Positions 18,163-27,303 of a stretch of DNA of 64,000 nucleotides are shown one piece after another. The notes under the pieces were generated by a model, which was not told where the DNA came from, did no database searches, and was given only the letters and a program-made list of their open reading frames with translations. Numbering within the stretch: position 1 is the first letter of the stretch; the number at the start of each line of letters is the position of its first letter. The stretch comes from Accumulibacter appositus (GTDB lineage Bacteria > Pseudomonadota > Gammaproteobacteria > Burkholderiales > Rhodocyclaceae). Location of the stretch: the NCBI RefSeq assembly GCF_035440685.1, contig NZ_DAORMW010000023.1. One strand, written 5' to 3'. The translations under genes were made by a program, and so were the position numbers.

Positions 18163-19431
18163 ATGGTTGACCGGAAGACATTTCAATTGTCACGCAAGGC
18201 AATTGCCTTGGTTCTTGCTGGCGGGCGCGGCAGCAGATTGCACGAACTGACTGACCGGCGCGCCAAACCGGCGGTTCATTTCGGCGGCAAGTTCCGGATC
18301 ATCGACTTTGCTTTGTCGAACTGCGTCAATTCGCAGTTTCGACGCATTGGTGTGGTGACGCAGTACAAGTCGCACAGCCTGCTACGCCACTTGCAGCGTG
18401 GCTGGAGTTTTCTGCACGGCGAAGTCAACGAGTTCGTTGACCTGCTTCCGGCGCAGCAACGAATAGATGAGGAGTCCTGGTATCGGGGCACTGCCGACGC
18501 GGTATTCCAGAACATCGACATTCTCGAGACCTATTCACCGCCCCCCGAGTACGTCGTCATTCTGGCCGGTGACCACGTTTACAAGATGAATTACGGCGTC
18601 ATGCTAGTAGACCACGTCGAGAGCGGTGCCGAATGCACCGTCGCCTGCATCGAGGTGCCGCGCAAGGAAGCCAGTGGTTTTGGTATTGTTGCCGTCGATG
18701 AGAGCGGCATGATCACCGACTTCATCGAAAAGCCGGCCGACCCACCGTCGATGCCGGGCAATCCGGAGATGTCCCTTTGCAGCATGGGGGTCTACGTTTT
18801 CAATGCCAAGTATCTGTATGCCGAACTGGCACGTGATATCGGCGACGAGACATCCAATCACGATTTCGGCAAGGACATCATTCCACGCGCCGTGGCTAGT
18901 CGCTGCGCAGTCGCACACGCGTTCTCGCGCAGCTGTGTCATGGCTCCCGATGAACCGTTCAGGGAGCACTACTGGCGTGACGCCGGGACGATTGATGCCT
19001 ATTGGGACGCCAACATCGATCTTACCGGCACCGTGCCGGCGCTGAATCTCTATGACAGCAACTGGCCAGTGTGGACCTATCAAGAGCAGTTGCCGCCGGC
19101 AAAATTCGTGCACAATCATCTCGATCGGCGCGGCACAGCCATCGAGTCCACGGTTTCCAGCGGCTGTATTGTTTCCGGAGAAATCAACCGTTCGCTCCTG
19201 TTCTCGAGTGCCCGTGTCCATTCCTACGCGCGGGTGAACCTGTCGGTGTTGCTTCCCGATACGGTCATTGGATCGCGCGCCCGTCTGAGTCGCTGCGTGG
19301 TGGACCGTGCGTGTCAGATTCCGCCGGGCTTGGTTGTTGGTGAAGATCCGGAAGACGATGCGCGTCGTTTCCGGTATACCGAGAGCGGCATTACGCTGAT
19401 TACCCAAAAAATGCTCGATCGACTCAACTGA
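18163..19431 (+). CDS. glgC: Glucose-1-phosphate adenylyltransferase (ADP-glucose synthase)
   Basis: 422 aa. Makes ADP-glucose from ATP and glucose-1-phosphate, the committed step of bacterial glycogen synthesis. LVLAGGRGSRLHELTDRRAKPAVHFGGK is the nucleotide-binding start, IIDFALSNC follows, and the catalytic YRGTADAVFQN is near residue 108. FIEKPADPP is the sugar-binding loop, and the C-terminal left-handed helix carries the VSSGCIVSGEI block. The ATG at 18163 is preceded by AAGGGG; an upstream ATG at 18133 is too close to its GGAGG. It lies between pgm and glgA, all in one direction. Confidence 0.96.
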   Translation: MVDRKTFQLSRKAIALVLAGGRGSRLHELTDRRAKPAVHFGGKFRIIDFALSNCVNSQFRRIGVVTQYKSHSLLRHLQRGWSFLHGEVNEFVDLLPAQQRIDEESWYRGTADAVFQNIDILETYSPPPEYVVILAGDHVYKMNYGVMLVDHVESGAECTVACIEVPRKEASGFGIVAVDESGMITDFIEKPADPPSMPGNPEMSLCSMGVYVFNAKYLYAELARDIGDETSNHDFGKDIIPRAVASRCAVAHAFSRSCVMAPDEPFREHYWRDAGTIDAYWDANIDLTGTVPALNLYDSNWPVWTYQEQLPPAKFVHNHLDRRGTAIESTVSSGCIVSGEINRSLLFSSARVHSYARVNLSVLLPDTVIGSRARLSRCVVDRACQIPPGLVVGEDPEDDARRFRYTESGITLITQKMLDRLN

Positions 19432-19451
19432 CACGGCCGGCTCGATAGTCC

Positions 19452-20894
19452 GTGCGCATCCTGCACGTTGCCGCGGAGATCTACCCGCTGGTCAAGACCG
19501 GCGGCCTCGCCGATGTCGTGGCCGCCTTGCCGGTCGCGCTGGCAGCGCGTGGACTCGACGTGCGCGTCCTCTTGCCCGGGATGCCCACCATTCTCAACGG
19601 TGTGACCGATCTCAAGCGAGTGATTCGCATTGGTCCGGCCTTCGGCGCCGCGGTCATCACCCTGCGTCTTGGCCGCCTGCCCGATAGCGGCTTGCTGGCC
19701 TACGTCATCGATGCCCCGTTTCTTTACCGGCGCGACGGTAACCCCTACCTCGGCCCGGACGGTTGCGACTGGCGCGACAACCATCGACGCTTTGCGCTCC
19801 TCGGCTGGGTCGCGGCACACCTCGCTGCCGGAGAGCTTGATCGACACTGGCGGCCGGAAGTCGTGCACGCGCACGACTGGCACGCGGGGCTGGCGCCAGC
19901 CTACATTGCCCAGAATCCGGCACTGACCACGGCTACCGTCTTCACCATCCACAATCTCTCCTTTCGTGGCCTGTTCCCTCTCGACTATCACCACGACCTG
20001 GGCCTGCAGATTTCCGGCGCCAATCAGAGCGGCATCGAATTTCATGGGCAGTTGTCGTTCATGAAGGCTGCGCTGGTACATGCGAAACGCGTCAACGCGG
20101 TCAGCCCGACCTATGCTCGAGAAATCTGCACGCAGGAATTCGGTTGGGGACTGGACGGCGTGCTGCGTGGTCGGGGCAACGATCTTTCCGGGATTCTCAA
20201 TGGTGTCGACTATTCGGTCTGGGATGCCAGCAGCAACCCCGCCCTGGCCAGGAACTACAGTCCCGAGCGTTTGCGCGGCAAGATGGTCTGCAAGCTCCGA
20301 CTACAAAAGGACCTCGGTTTCGCTCCCCGTGCCAAGGCGCCGCTGTTCGCGATCGTCAGTCGATTGACTTCTCAAAAAGGCATGGATCTGGTCCTCGGTG
20401 CCTTGCCGACGCTGTTGGCCGAGGGCGCGCAACTGGTCGTCATCGGCAGTGGCGAGGCGGATATCGAGGCCGCTTTCAGAGCTGCTGCAACGGCTCATCC
20501 CGCCGCCGTGTCGGTCCATCTCGGCTACGACGAGGCGCTGTCACACCGCATTATGGCTGGCGCCGATATCCTGCTCGTTCCTTCGCGTTTCGAGCCTTGC
20601 GGCCTGACGCAGCTCTACGCCCTGCGCTATGGCACCTTGCCACTGGTGCGGCGAGTCGGCGGTCTGGCCGACACGGTGATCGATACCACTCCCGAGACCC
20701 TCAAGGCAGGTATCGCCAACGGTTTCTCTTTTGAGGATTCCAGTAGCCGCAAGCTGGCCGCACGTATCAGCAAGGCCTGCGGGTTCTACCGCGATGCCGC
20801 GACGTGGCAGCACCTGCAGCAGTACGGCATGGCGCAGAATTTTTCCTGGGACGATTCGGCAATGCGCTACGAGGCGCTGTATCGAAGCATCTGA
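19452..20894 (+). CDS. glgA: Glycogen synthase
   Basis: 480 aa GT5 family enzyme that adds glucose from ADP-glucose to glycogen. The N-terminal EIYPLVKTGGLADVV has the Lys-Thr-Gly-Gly ADP-binding motif at residues 15-18. HAHDWHAGLAPAY and the C-terminal SRFEPCGLTQLYALRYGTLPLVRRVGGLADTV glycosyltransferase motif are present. GTG start, 20 bp after glgC. Last gene of the glycogen cluster; no glgB, glgP or glgX is in this window. Confidence 0.97.
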   Translation: MRILHVAAEIYPLVKTGGLADVVAALPVALAARGLDVRVLLPGMPTILNGVTDLKRVIRIGPAFGAAVITLRLGRLPDSGLLAYVIDAPFLYRRDGNPYLGPDGCDWRDNHRRFALLGWVAAHLAAGELDRHWRPEVVHAHDWHAGLAPAYIAQNPALTTATVFTIHNLSFRGLFPLDYHHDLGLQISGANQSGIEFHGQLSFMKAALVHAKRVNAVSPTYAREICTQEFGWGLDGVLRGRGNDLSGILNGVDYSVWDASSNPALARNYSPERLRGKMVCKLRLQKDLGFAPRAKAPLFAIVSRLTSQKGMDLVLGALPTLLAEGAQLVVIGSGEADIEAAFRAAATAHPAAVSVHLGYDEALSHRIMAGADILLVPSRFEPCGLTQLYALRYGTLPLVRRVGGLADTVIDTTPETLKAGIANGFSFEDSSSRKLAARISKACGFYRDAATWQHLQQYGMAQNFSWDDSAMRYEALYRSI

Positions 20895-21018
20895 AGAGTC
20901 AGAAACGCGTCCAAAGCGGGCTCCTCGTCGAGCAGGTCGAACGGTTCTCGCCCTGTACGCAGCCTGACTGCACCGAGCAGCATCAGCGTTGCTGCTGTCG
21001 GCAAAGCCGAGCCGGCAC

Positions 21019-21024
21019 TATAAT
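21019..21024 (+). promoter_or_regulatory. Possible -10 element upstream of DUF1015 gene
   Basis: A perfect TATAAT in the 266-bp gap after glgA, about 137 bp before the DUF1015 start. No good -35 hexamer lies at the right distance, so this is a weak call. Confidence 0.35.
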
Positions 21025-21160
21025 CGCGGCAGTAGCTGCCAAGATCCTTGCTCTGTGTCGACGGCTCTGCCGTCTGACGCGCACAGTGGCAAGATGCCTG
21101 CCGCCAGGGTGAGCATCGGCGGCCGCAATTTCCTGAACCAAACTCCCACAGGAGAGCTCC

Positions 21161-22405
21161 TTGTCTTTTGATCATTGTCTTATCCGGCCGTTTGCCGGCC
21201 TCCGTCCGCGCAGCGAAGAGGCGGCAGCTGTTGCCGCCCCCCCTTATGATGTTCTCTCCAGCGACGAGGCCCGTGCGGCGGCCAGCGGCAAGCCCCTGTC
21301 CTTCCTGCACGTCTCCAAGGCCGAGATCGACCTGCCGCCGGAGATCGACCACTTTGCTCCGGAGGTGTATGCCCAGTCGGTGAAAACCTTTCAGCGCCTG
21401 ATCGACGATGGCGTCCTGTGCCGAGACCCGCGTGCGTGTTATTACGCCTACCGGCTGGTGATGGGCGAACATGCCCAACTCGGACTGGTGGCCGCTGCTT
21501 CGATCGCCGCCTACGACAGCAACCGTATCCGCAAGCATGAGTTCACTCGCCCGGACAAGGAAGACGACCGCGTTCGGCAGATTGAAGCGCTGAATGCACA
21601 AACCGGTCCCGTGCTGCTGGTCAATGGCGACGACGAGACGCTTGAGCGTTTGCTCCGGCAGGCTAGCGAAAGCGTGCCAGTTGCCGATGTGACCGTCGAC
21701 AACGGTATCAGGCACAGCCTGTGGATGATCGACGACGAGGAGAGCATTCGGCGTATCAGTGCGCTCGTTGAAGCGATGCCTGCGCTGTACATCGCCGACG
21801 GCCATCATCGCTCGGCGGCGGCCTCGCGAGTGGCGGCGGCTCGGCGTGGACAGGCCGGCGCAGCCGATAGCGCCGAATATTTTCTGGCGGTGGTTTTCCC
21901 CGCCTCGCAGATGCGGATCCTGGACTACAACCGTGTTGTGCGCGACCTTAATGGTTTGAGTGAGGAAGCTTTTCTGGCGGCTGTTGGCGAGCGCTATCGC
22001 GTCCTGCCGTCGGCCAGCCCGGTGCGGCCGGAGCGTAGCGGCGTCTGCGGCATGTATCTTGGTGGTCGCTGGTATCGCCTGGAGCTGCTGCCTGGTCTGC
22101 TTCCCTCGGATGATCCCGTCCGGCGGGTCGACGTTTCAGTGCTGGCCGAGCAAATCCTTGCTCCGGTGCTGGCAATCACCGACCTGCGCCGCGATACGCG
22201 CATCGATTTCGTTGGCGGTATGCGCGGCCTGGGCGAACTCGAACGACGGGTGAATAGTGGCGAAATGGCGGTCGCCTTTGCGCTCTATCCGACGCAGATG
22301 GCCGACCTGATGGCGGTGGCCGACGCCGGTGAGGTGATGCCGCCCAAGTCGACGTGGTTCGAACCGAAACTCGCTGACGGACTGGTGTCGCACGTTCTGG
22401 ATTGA
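21161..22405 (+). CDS. DUF1015 family protein
   Basis: 414 aa, the length of the family. Motifs seen: IRPFAGLRPRSEEAAAVAAPPYDVLS at the start, HEFTRPDKEDDR near residue 125, and YIADGHHRSAAA near residue 210, which is the family hallmark (it resembles a ParB/HipA-like kinase or phosphate site but the biochemical role is unknown). A TTG start is used, with GGAGAG five bases upstream. In other bacteria DUF1015 genes often lie near serine biosynthesis genes; here the neighbours are glgA and selD and give no clue. Confidence 0.85.
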   Translation: MSFDHCLIRPFAGLRPRSEEAAAVAAPPYDVLSSDEARAAASGKPLSFLHVSKAEIDLPPEIDHFAPEVYAQSVKTFQRLIDDGVLCRDPRACYYAYRLVMGEHAQLGLVAAASIAAYDSNRIRKHEFTRPDKEDDRVRQIEALNAQTGPVLLVNGDDETLERLLRQASESVPVADVTVDNGIRHSLWMIDDEESIRRISALVEAMPALYIADGHHRSAAASRVAAARRGQAGAADSAEYFLAVVFPASQMRILDYNRVVRDLNGLSEEAFLAAVGERYRVLPSASPVRPERSGVCGMYLGGRWYRLELLPGLLPSDDPVRRVDVSVLAEQILAPVLAITDLRRDTRIDFVGGMRGLGELERRVNSGEMAVAFALYPTQMADLMAVADAGEVMPPKSTWFEPKLADGLVSHVLD

Positions 22406-22476
22406 CTGTCGCGGCGAAGCGCGCCTGACACAAGTAGCTCGGGCGCGTGCTGAATGGCTTGTGTGGGGTGTGGGCT

Positions 22477-23595
22477 TTAGCCGGCCAAGGTCTTGCTCTT
22501 GACGACGGAAACCTGTGCTTTTCCGGCGCTCAGCTCACCGATAACCGTCGCGTGGTCGAAGCCTTCCTGCAGGAAAGTCGACAGGACTTCGGTGACCACT
22601 TCCGGCGCGCAGGCGATCAGCAGGCCGCCGCTGGTCTGGGGATCGGTAAGCAGCGCCTGTTCAACGGCAGTCAGATGCTTTGTCGGTCGTGCCACGTAAC
22701 CGCCATAGCTCGCCCAGTTGCGATCCGAGGCGCCGGTGATGCAGCCTTTTTCTGCATAATCGAGCGCATTGGCCAGCATCGGCAAGGCGGCGCAATCGAT
22801 CACCGCGGAGACCTGCGATGCCTGGCAGATTTCCACCAGATGACCCAGCAGCCCGAAGCCTGTCACGTCGGTCATCGCATGCACGCCGGCCAGGCAGGCG
22901 AGCGCCCGTCCGGGTGTGTTCAGCTGCGTCGTCGAAGCGATCATCGCGGCGTAGTGGCTTTCCGAAAGCAGGCCTTTTTTGAGCGCCGCACTATAGAAGC
23001 CGACGCCCAATCCCTTGCCGAGAATCAGTTTGTCACCGGGTCGGGCACCCGAGTTGCGCTTGAGGTTGTCGGGGTGCACCAGACCTATGGCGACGAGACC
23101 GTAAATCGGTTCGAGTGAGTCAATGCTGTGGCCTCCGGCGATCGGAATACCGGCTTTGGCACAGATCGATTCACCGCCTTCGAGGATACGTTTGATCGTA
23201 TCGAGCGGCAGTTTGTTGACCGGCATGCCGACGATCGCCAGCGCCAGCAGAGGCATGCCACCCATGGCATAGACGTCGGACAGGGCGTTGGTCGCCGCGA
23301 TGCAGCCGAAGTCGAAGGGGTCATCGACAATCGGCATGAAGAAATCGGTGGTCGCCACCAGGGCCTGGTCGGCGTTGAGCTGGTAAACGGCTGCGTCATC
23401 GCTGGTCTCGATGCCCACCAGCAGTTGCTTGGGGACAATGGCCGGAGCGGTCTTGGCGAGGATCTCTTCGAGCACATTCGGAGCGATCTTGCATCCGCAG
23501 CCGCCGCCGTGTGCAAACTGCGTCAGTTTGAGCGGCTCGGTGGCAACGAGTTGCGGAGTTGCGGGATCGCCGGTGCTGGATTTTTTTTTGGTCAT
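22477..23595 (-). CDS. selD: Selenide, water dikinase
   Basis: 372 aa. Makes selenophosphate from selenide and ATP for selenocysteine and selenouridine synthesis. The catalytic segment HGGGCGCK has Cys33 (encoded TGC, so a cysteine and not selenocysteine) and Lys36. DDAAVY, TTDFFMPIVDDPFDFG and the GHSIDSLEP segment are the ATP-binding residues. Its presence predicts selenoproteins or selenouridine elsewhere in the genome; selA and selB are not here. It reads in the same direction as copZ-copA with a 70-bp gap. No clear ribosome-binding site. Confidence 0.96.
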   Translation of the reverse strand: MTKKKSSTGDPATPQLVATEPLKLTQFAHGGGCGCKIAPNVLEEILAKTAPAIVPKQLLVGIETSDDAAVYQLNADQALVATTDFFMPIVDDPFDFGCIAATNALSDVYAMGGMPLLALAIVGMPVNKLPLDTIKRILEGGESICAKAGIPIAGGHSIDSLEPIYGLVAIGLVHPDNLKRNSGARPGDKLILGKGLGVGFYSAALKKGLLSESHYAAMIASTTQLNTPGRALACLAGVHAMTDVTGFGLLGHLVEICQASQVSAVIDCAALPMLANALDYAEKGCITGASDRNWASYGGYVARPTKHLTAVEQALLTDPQTSGGLLIACAPEVVTEVLSTFLQEGFDHATVIGELSAGKAQVSVVKSKTLAG

Positions 23596-23665
23596 GATAG
23601 TCCGGTAGGGGGCTGGGGGGGGGTCAAGGGGGTGGTGCGAGCTAAGCCTCTACCGGGGAGGCCTT

Positions 23666-23872
23666 TCAGCTGCTTGCAAAGCCCGCCTCATTGATTGCCG
23701 CAGCGAAGTCGGCGCGGCTCGCCAACGTCGGGTCGTAGCTGATTCTGGCCCGGCCCGCCTCCAGCGACACCTCGACCTGGCCAACTCCGGGCAGGCGTTC
23801 GAGGACTGCGCTGACACTTTTGACACAGGCCTGGCAGTGCATTCCGAGCACGCCAATGTCTATCGTTTCCAT
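23666..23872 (-). CDS. copZ: CopZ-like heavy-metal-associated domain protein
   Basis: 68 aa, a single ferredoxin-like HMA domain. The metal site is GMHCQAC at residues 10-16, a Cys-x-x-Cys pair that binds Cu(I). It lies 86 bp after copA on the same strand, the usual place for a copper chaperone that hands Cu(I) to the P1B ATPase. Nothing is missing from the domain. A second reading frame over the same bases is a shadow. Confidence 0.88.
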   Translation of the reverse strand: METIDIGVLGMHCQACVKSVSAVLERLPGVGQVEVSLEAGRARISYDPTLASRADFAAAINEAGFASS

Positions 23873-23958
23873 CTCGCTTCCTGTTCATGTTATCGGGGCC
23901 GTTGCTCGCCGATGCTTGTCGCAGTCAGCCTCGCTTCCATCATCGGCTGCGTCAGAGA

Positions 23959-26394
23959 TCAGCTGCGGCCCGCACGCCAACGCTTGAGGAGCAGCGAGTT
24001 GGAGACCACCGAGACCGAACTCATCGCCATTGCGGCGCCGGCAATGACCGGGTTGAGCATGCCCAGCGCGGCCAGCGGTATGCCTAGCACGTTGTAGATA
24101 AAGGCAGAGAAGAGATTCTGCCTGATTTTGCGTAGGGTCGCACGGGAAAGAAGGATGGCGTCGGCAATTCCGTTGAGGTCGCCACGCACCAAGGTCACGT
24201 CGGCTGCCTCGATGGCGGCGTCCGATCCGGCGCCGATGGCGAAGCTGACATCGGCCGCCGCCAGCGCCGGCGCGTCGTTGATGCCGTCGCCGACCATGGC
24301 CACGACAGCGCCGCCGGCCTTCAGCGCATTGATCGCCGCAGCTTTTTCGCCGGGAAGTATGCCGGCCCGGAAATCCTCGATTCCCGCTTCGTCAGCGATC
24401 GCCGCGGCGGTCGCCGTGTGGTCGCCGGTGAGCATCACCACCCGGATACCCATGCCTTTGAGCCGGGCTACGGCGGCGCCCGAGGTCGATCGCAAGGGGT
24501 CGGCGATGGCCAGCAATGCCAGAGCGGCCTCGCTGCCCCTCCGGCCGCTTTCGCTAGTACCGCCGCCGGAGCTCTGTTCGCTCAGTACCACGACCGTCTT
24601 GCCCGTGCGCTGCAGGCTGTCGATCTGTTCGCGCGGCAAGCTCATGCCGACGAATTCGCTGGGAGAAGCGAGGCGCAGCAGGCGCCCGCCAACCCGGCCT
24701 TCCACCCCGCGGCCGGGGAGGGCACGGAAATTGGTCAGACTTGCCAGCGTCAGCCGGCTGGTTTGGGCATGCCGCAGGATGGCCTTGGCCAAGGGATGCT
24801 CGGAACCCTGTTCGAGAGCTGCTGCCAGTGCCAGGGCCTCGTCAGCCGACACGGCCAGCGGCAGCAGGTCGGTGAGCACCGGCTCGCCGCGGGTCAGTGT
24901 GCCGGTCTTGTCGACTGCCAGCACGCTGATCTTCTCTGCATGTTCCAGCGCTTCGGCATTCTTGACCAGGATTCCCTCGGCGGCACCGCGTCCGGTGGCG
25001 ACCATGATTGCCGTCGGCGTCGCCAGCCCGAGGGCGCAAGGGCAGGCAATCACCAGTACCGCCACGGCATTGACCAGGGCGGCGCTGAAGTCGCCGCCAA
25101 ACGACCACCAGCCAAGCAGGGTGCACAGCGCAATGGCGCAGACGACGGGCACGAAAACCGCCGAGATGCGGTCGGCGAGTCGTTGCACGGGCGCTTTTGA
25201 TCCCTGGGCTTCGGCGACCATGCGGATGATTCCGGCGAGCAGGGTGTGCTCGCCGACGCCGCTGGCTCGGCAGCGCAGCATGCCCTCGCCGTTGCCCGTG
25301 GCCGCGAAGACGCGTGCTCCCGGCTGCTTGGCCACCGGCATGCTTTCGCCAGTGAGCATCGCTTCATTGACCGACGATGCCCCGTCAATGACTTCGCCAT
25401 CGACCGGCAGGCTTTCACCCGGGCGGACGAGAAAGATATCACCGGGAATGAGCAGCGCGGCATCGAGTTCGATGAGCTTGCCGTCGCGCTCGACGCGCGC
25501 GGTTTTCGGCTGCAGGCGAACGAGCGCTTCGATGGCGTCAGTGGTTCTCGCCTTGGCGCGTGCTTCGAGCACTTTGCCAAGCAGTACCAAGGTGATCACC
25601 GCCGCCGAAGCCTCGAAATAGACGTGTAGATGGGCCGCGCCCGCGACGGTGACGAAGAGGCTGAAACCATAGGCCATGCTGGTTCCCAGGGCGACCAGCA
25701 GGTCCATGTTCGCGCCGCCACCGCGCAAGGCTTTCCACGCGCCAGCGTAGAAACGCCAGCCGATCCAGAACTGTACCGGGGTCGCCAGTCCGAGTTGCAG
25801 CCAGCGCGGCAGAGGATCCTGGTGAGCTGGTGCGCTGCCATCGAACATGGTCAGCATCTGTGCGACCAAGGGCAGGGTCAGCGCGGCAGCGATCCAGAAG
25901 CGGCGCAGTTCAGCCTGTTCGGCGGCCAGTTTTCTGGCCTTCTCGTCGCTGCGCGAGCGATCGTCGGCGAGCCGGCCGGCAAAGCCGGCGCGCTCGACAG
26001 TGGCCAGCAGCAGCGCTAGATCGACCATGCCTGGCGTATAGCGGACCGTCGCCCGCTCGGTCGCCAGGTTGACCGCCGCCTCGACTCCCGGCAGACGGTT
26101 GAGGAGCTTTTCAAGGCGCGTCGAGCAGGCGGCGCAGGTCATGCCCTCGATGGCCAGTTCGCTGGCCTGTTGCGGCACGCTGAAACCGGCTTTCTCGATT
26201 GCGGCGACGACCTCTTTCGGCGAGCTGGCGCCCGCTGAAAGATCGACCTGGGCGCGTTCGCTGGCCAGGTTGACGCTAGCCATGACGCCGGGCAGGCGGT
26301 TCAGGACTTTCTCGATGCGCGTCGCGCAGGCGGCGCAAGTCATGCCGGCGATCGGCAGATCGAGGTGCGGTGAGTTCTTCTCTTGTTCGCTCAT
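23959..26394 (-). CDS. copA: Cu(I)-translocating P1B-type ATPase
   Basis: 811 aa. Two N-terminal HMA domains, each with GMTCAAC (about residues 17-23 and 83-89). Eight membrane helices with the CPC motif in VIACPCALGLATPT; the phosphorylation site DKTGTLTRG; the P1B-specific SEHPLAKAI; and the hinge GDGINDAPAL. It pumps Cu(I) out of the cytosol; the position beside hemN, fnr and a SafE-like protein suggests a role in supplying copper for cbb3-type oxidase (FixI/CcoI role) as an alternative to detoxification, which sequence alone does not settle. No ribosome-binding site is visible before the ATG. Confidence 0.95.
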   Translation of the reverse strand: MSEQEKNSPHLDLPIAGMTCAACATRIEKVLNRLPGVMASVNLASERAQVDLSAGASSPKEVVAAIEKAGFSVPQQASELAIEGMTCAACSTRLEKLLNRLPGVEAAVNLATERATVRYTPGMVDLALLLATVERAGFAGRLADDRSRSDEKARKLAAEQAELRRFWIAAALTLPLVAQMLTMFDGSAPAHQDPLPRWLQLGLATPVQFWIGWRFYAGAWKALRGGGANMDLLVALGTSMAYGFSLFVTVAGAAHLHVYFEASAAVITLVLLGKVLEARAKARTTDAIEALVRLQPKTARVERDGKLIELDAALLIPGDIFLVRPGESLPVDGEVIDGASSVNEAMLTGESMPVAKQPGARVFAATGNGEGMLRCRASGVGEHTLLAGIIRMVAEAQGSKAPVQRLADRISAVFVPVVCAIALCTLLGWWSFGGDFSAALVNAVAVLVIACPCALGLATPTAIMVATGRGAAEGILVKNAEALEHAEKISVLAVDKTGTLTRGEPVLTDLLPLAVSADEALALAAALEQGSEHPLAKAILRHAQTSRLTLASLTNFRALPGRGVEGRVGGRLLRLASPSEFVGMSLPREQIDSLQRTGKTVVVLSEQSSGGGTSESGRRGSEAALALLAIADPLRSTSGAAVARLKGMGIRVVMLTGDHTATAAAIADEAGIEDFRAGILPGEKAAAINALKAGGAVVAMVGDGINDAPALAAADVSFAIGAGSDAAIEAADVTLVRGDLNGIADAILLSRATLRKIRQNLFSAFIYNVLGIPLAALGMLNPVIAGAAMAMSSVSVVSNSLLLKRWRAGRS

Positions 26395-26440
26395 GGCAAT
26401 GGCAGCGGTAGGGGGGCGAGGGACGGCATCACTTGGCCAA

Positions 26441-27121
26441 TCAGGAACTGCCCGTCACGATGCGCGCCAGAGCGATCAGGCCCCAGACGCCAAAGCCGAG
26501 AATCAGCATCCCGGAGGCGACGCGTAGCGTGCGATTGCGTGCATAGGCCTGCAGGCGCGTGGCAAGCAGACCCGCCAGCAGCAGATTGGGCAGGGTGCCG
26601 GCGCCGAACGCAAGCATCAGCCCGGCACCGTGCACTGCCGAACCGCTGGTCAAAGCGGTGGCCAGTGCGCTGTACACCAGGCCGCAGGGCAACCAGCCCC
26701 AGAGCAGGCCGAGTGGAAAAGCCTGCGCCATGCTCCGTGCGGGCAGGAAATGCCGGGTCAGCGGTTGCAGATGGCGCCACAGCTTCTGGCCGAAGCGCTC
26801 GGTAAACGCCAGCGCTCTGGTCAGGCCCATCAGGTAGAGCCCGAGGGCGATGAGCATCAGGTTGGCGAGCAGGAAGAGGGCGTTGCGCAGCGGTAGCTGC
26901 CCGGACAAGGCCAGGCTCGCTTCGCCGAGCGAACCGGCGATGGCCCCGGCCGCAGCATAGCTGATGATTCGTCCGGCGTTGTAGGCGAGGTGCAGCGAGG
27001 CACGTGCGGGACCGCCCATCGACAGCGCGCCGACGATGCCGCCGCACATGACGACGCAGTGCGTTCCCCCCAGCAGGCCGATCAAGAGCAGGGCGAGATA
27101 AGTCGATTCTGGCATTGGCAT
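26441..27121 (-). CDS. SafE/DsbD-like membrane protein (CcoH-neighbour type)
   Basis: 226 aa with about six membrane segments. GLLGGTHCVVMCGGIVGAL near residues 15-33 is the conserved cysteine-containing start of the sulfite exporter TauE/SafE-like (DsbD_2) family found beside copper ATPases in cbb3 oxidase biogenesis clusters. WGWLPCGLVYSAL near residue 140 is the second conserved segment. Probable role in copper or thiol handling for oxidase assembly (inference). It precedes copA by 46 bp. A truncated family A repeat (A3) ends right at its start codon, so any ribosome-binding site would lie in the repeat. Confidence 0.78.
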   Translation of the reverse strand: MPMPESTYLALLLIGLLGGTHCVVMCGGIVGALSMGGPARASLHLAYNAGRIISYAAAGAIAGSLGEASLALSGQLPLRNALFLLANLMLIALGLYLMGLTRALAFTERFGQKLWRHLQPLTRHFLPARSMAQAFPLGLLWGWLPCGLVYSALATALTSGSAVHGAGLMLAFGAGTLPNLLLAGLLATRLQAYARNRTLRVASGMLILGFGVWGLIALARIVTGSS

Positions 27122-27198
27122 TAGTGCGAAAGTCGCGCAAGCGACTCACGAAGCGCCCTTCTCCCCTCGCGGGAGAAGGGCGGTGGAAGAGGGGGCGG
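27122..27198 (+). repeat. Family A intergenic element, truncated copy A3
   Basis: Carries the first two hairpins (AGTCGCG/GCGACT and CCTTCTCCC/GGGAGAAGG) but lacks the GGTCATGAC hairpin. It abuts the start codon of the SafE-like gene. Confidence 0.7.
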
Positions 27199-27303
27199 GT
27201 CGCAGGACGAGCGCGAACGCCGAAATGAAAAAGGAGGGATTCTACTCCCTCCATCTCTGCGTTCGCCTGCAGCTCAGCCGTGAGGGGGAATCCGGTGCAG
27301 GCT

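Noticed and set aside
22477..23595. Selenocysteine in SelD
   Set aside because: The active-site codon is TGC (cysteine); no in-frame TGA is present.
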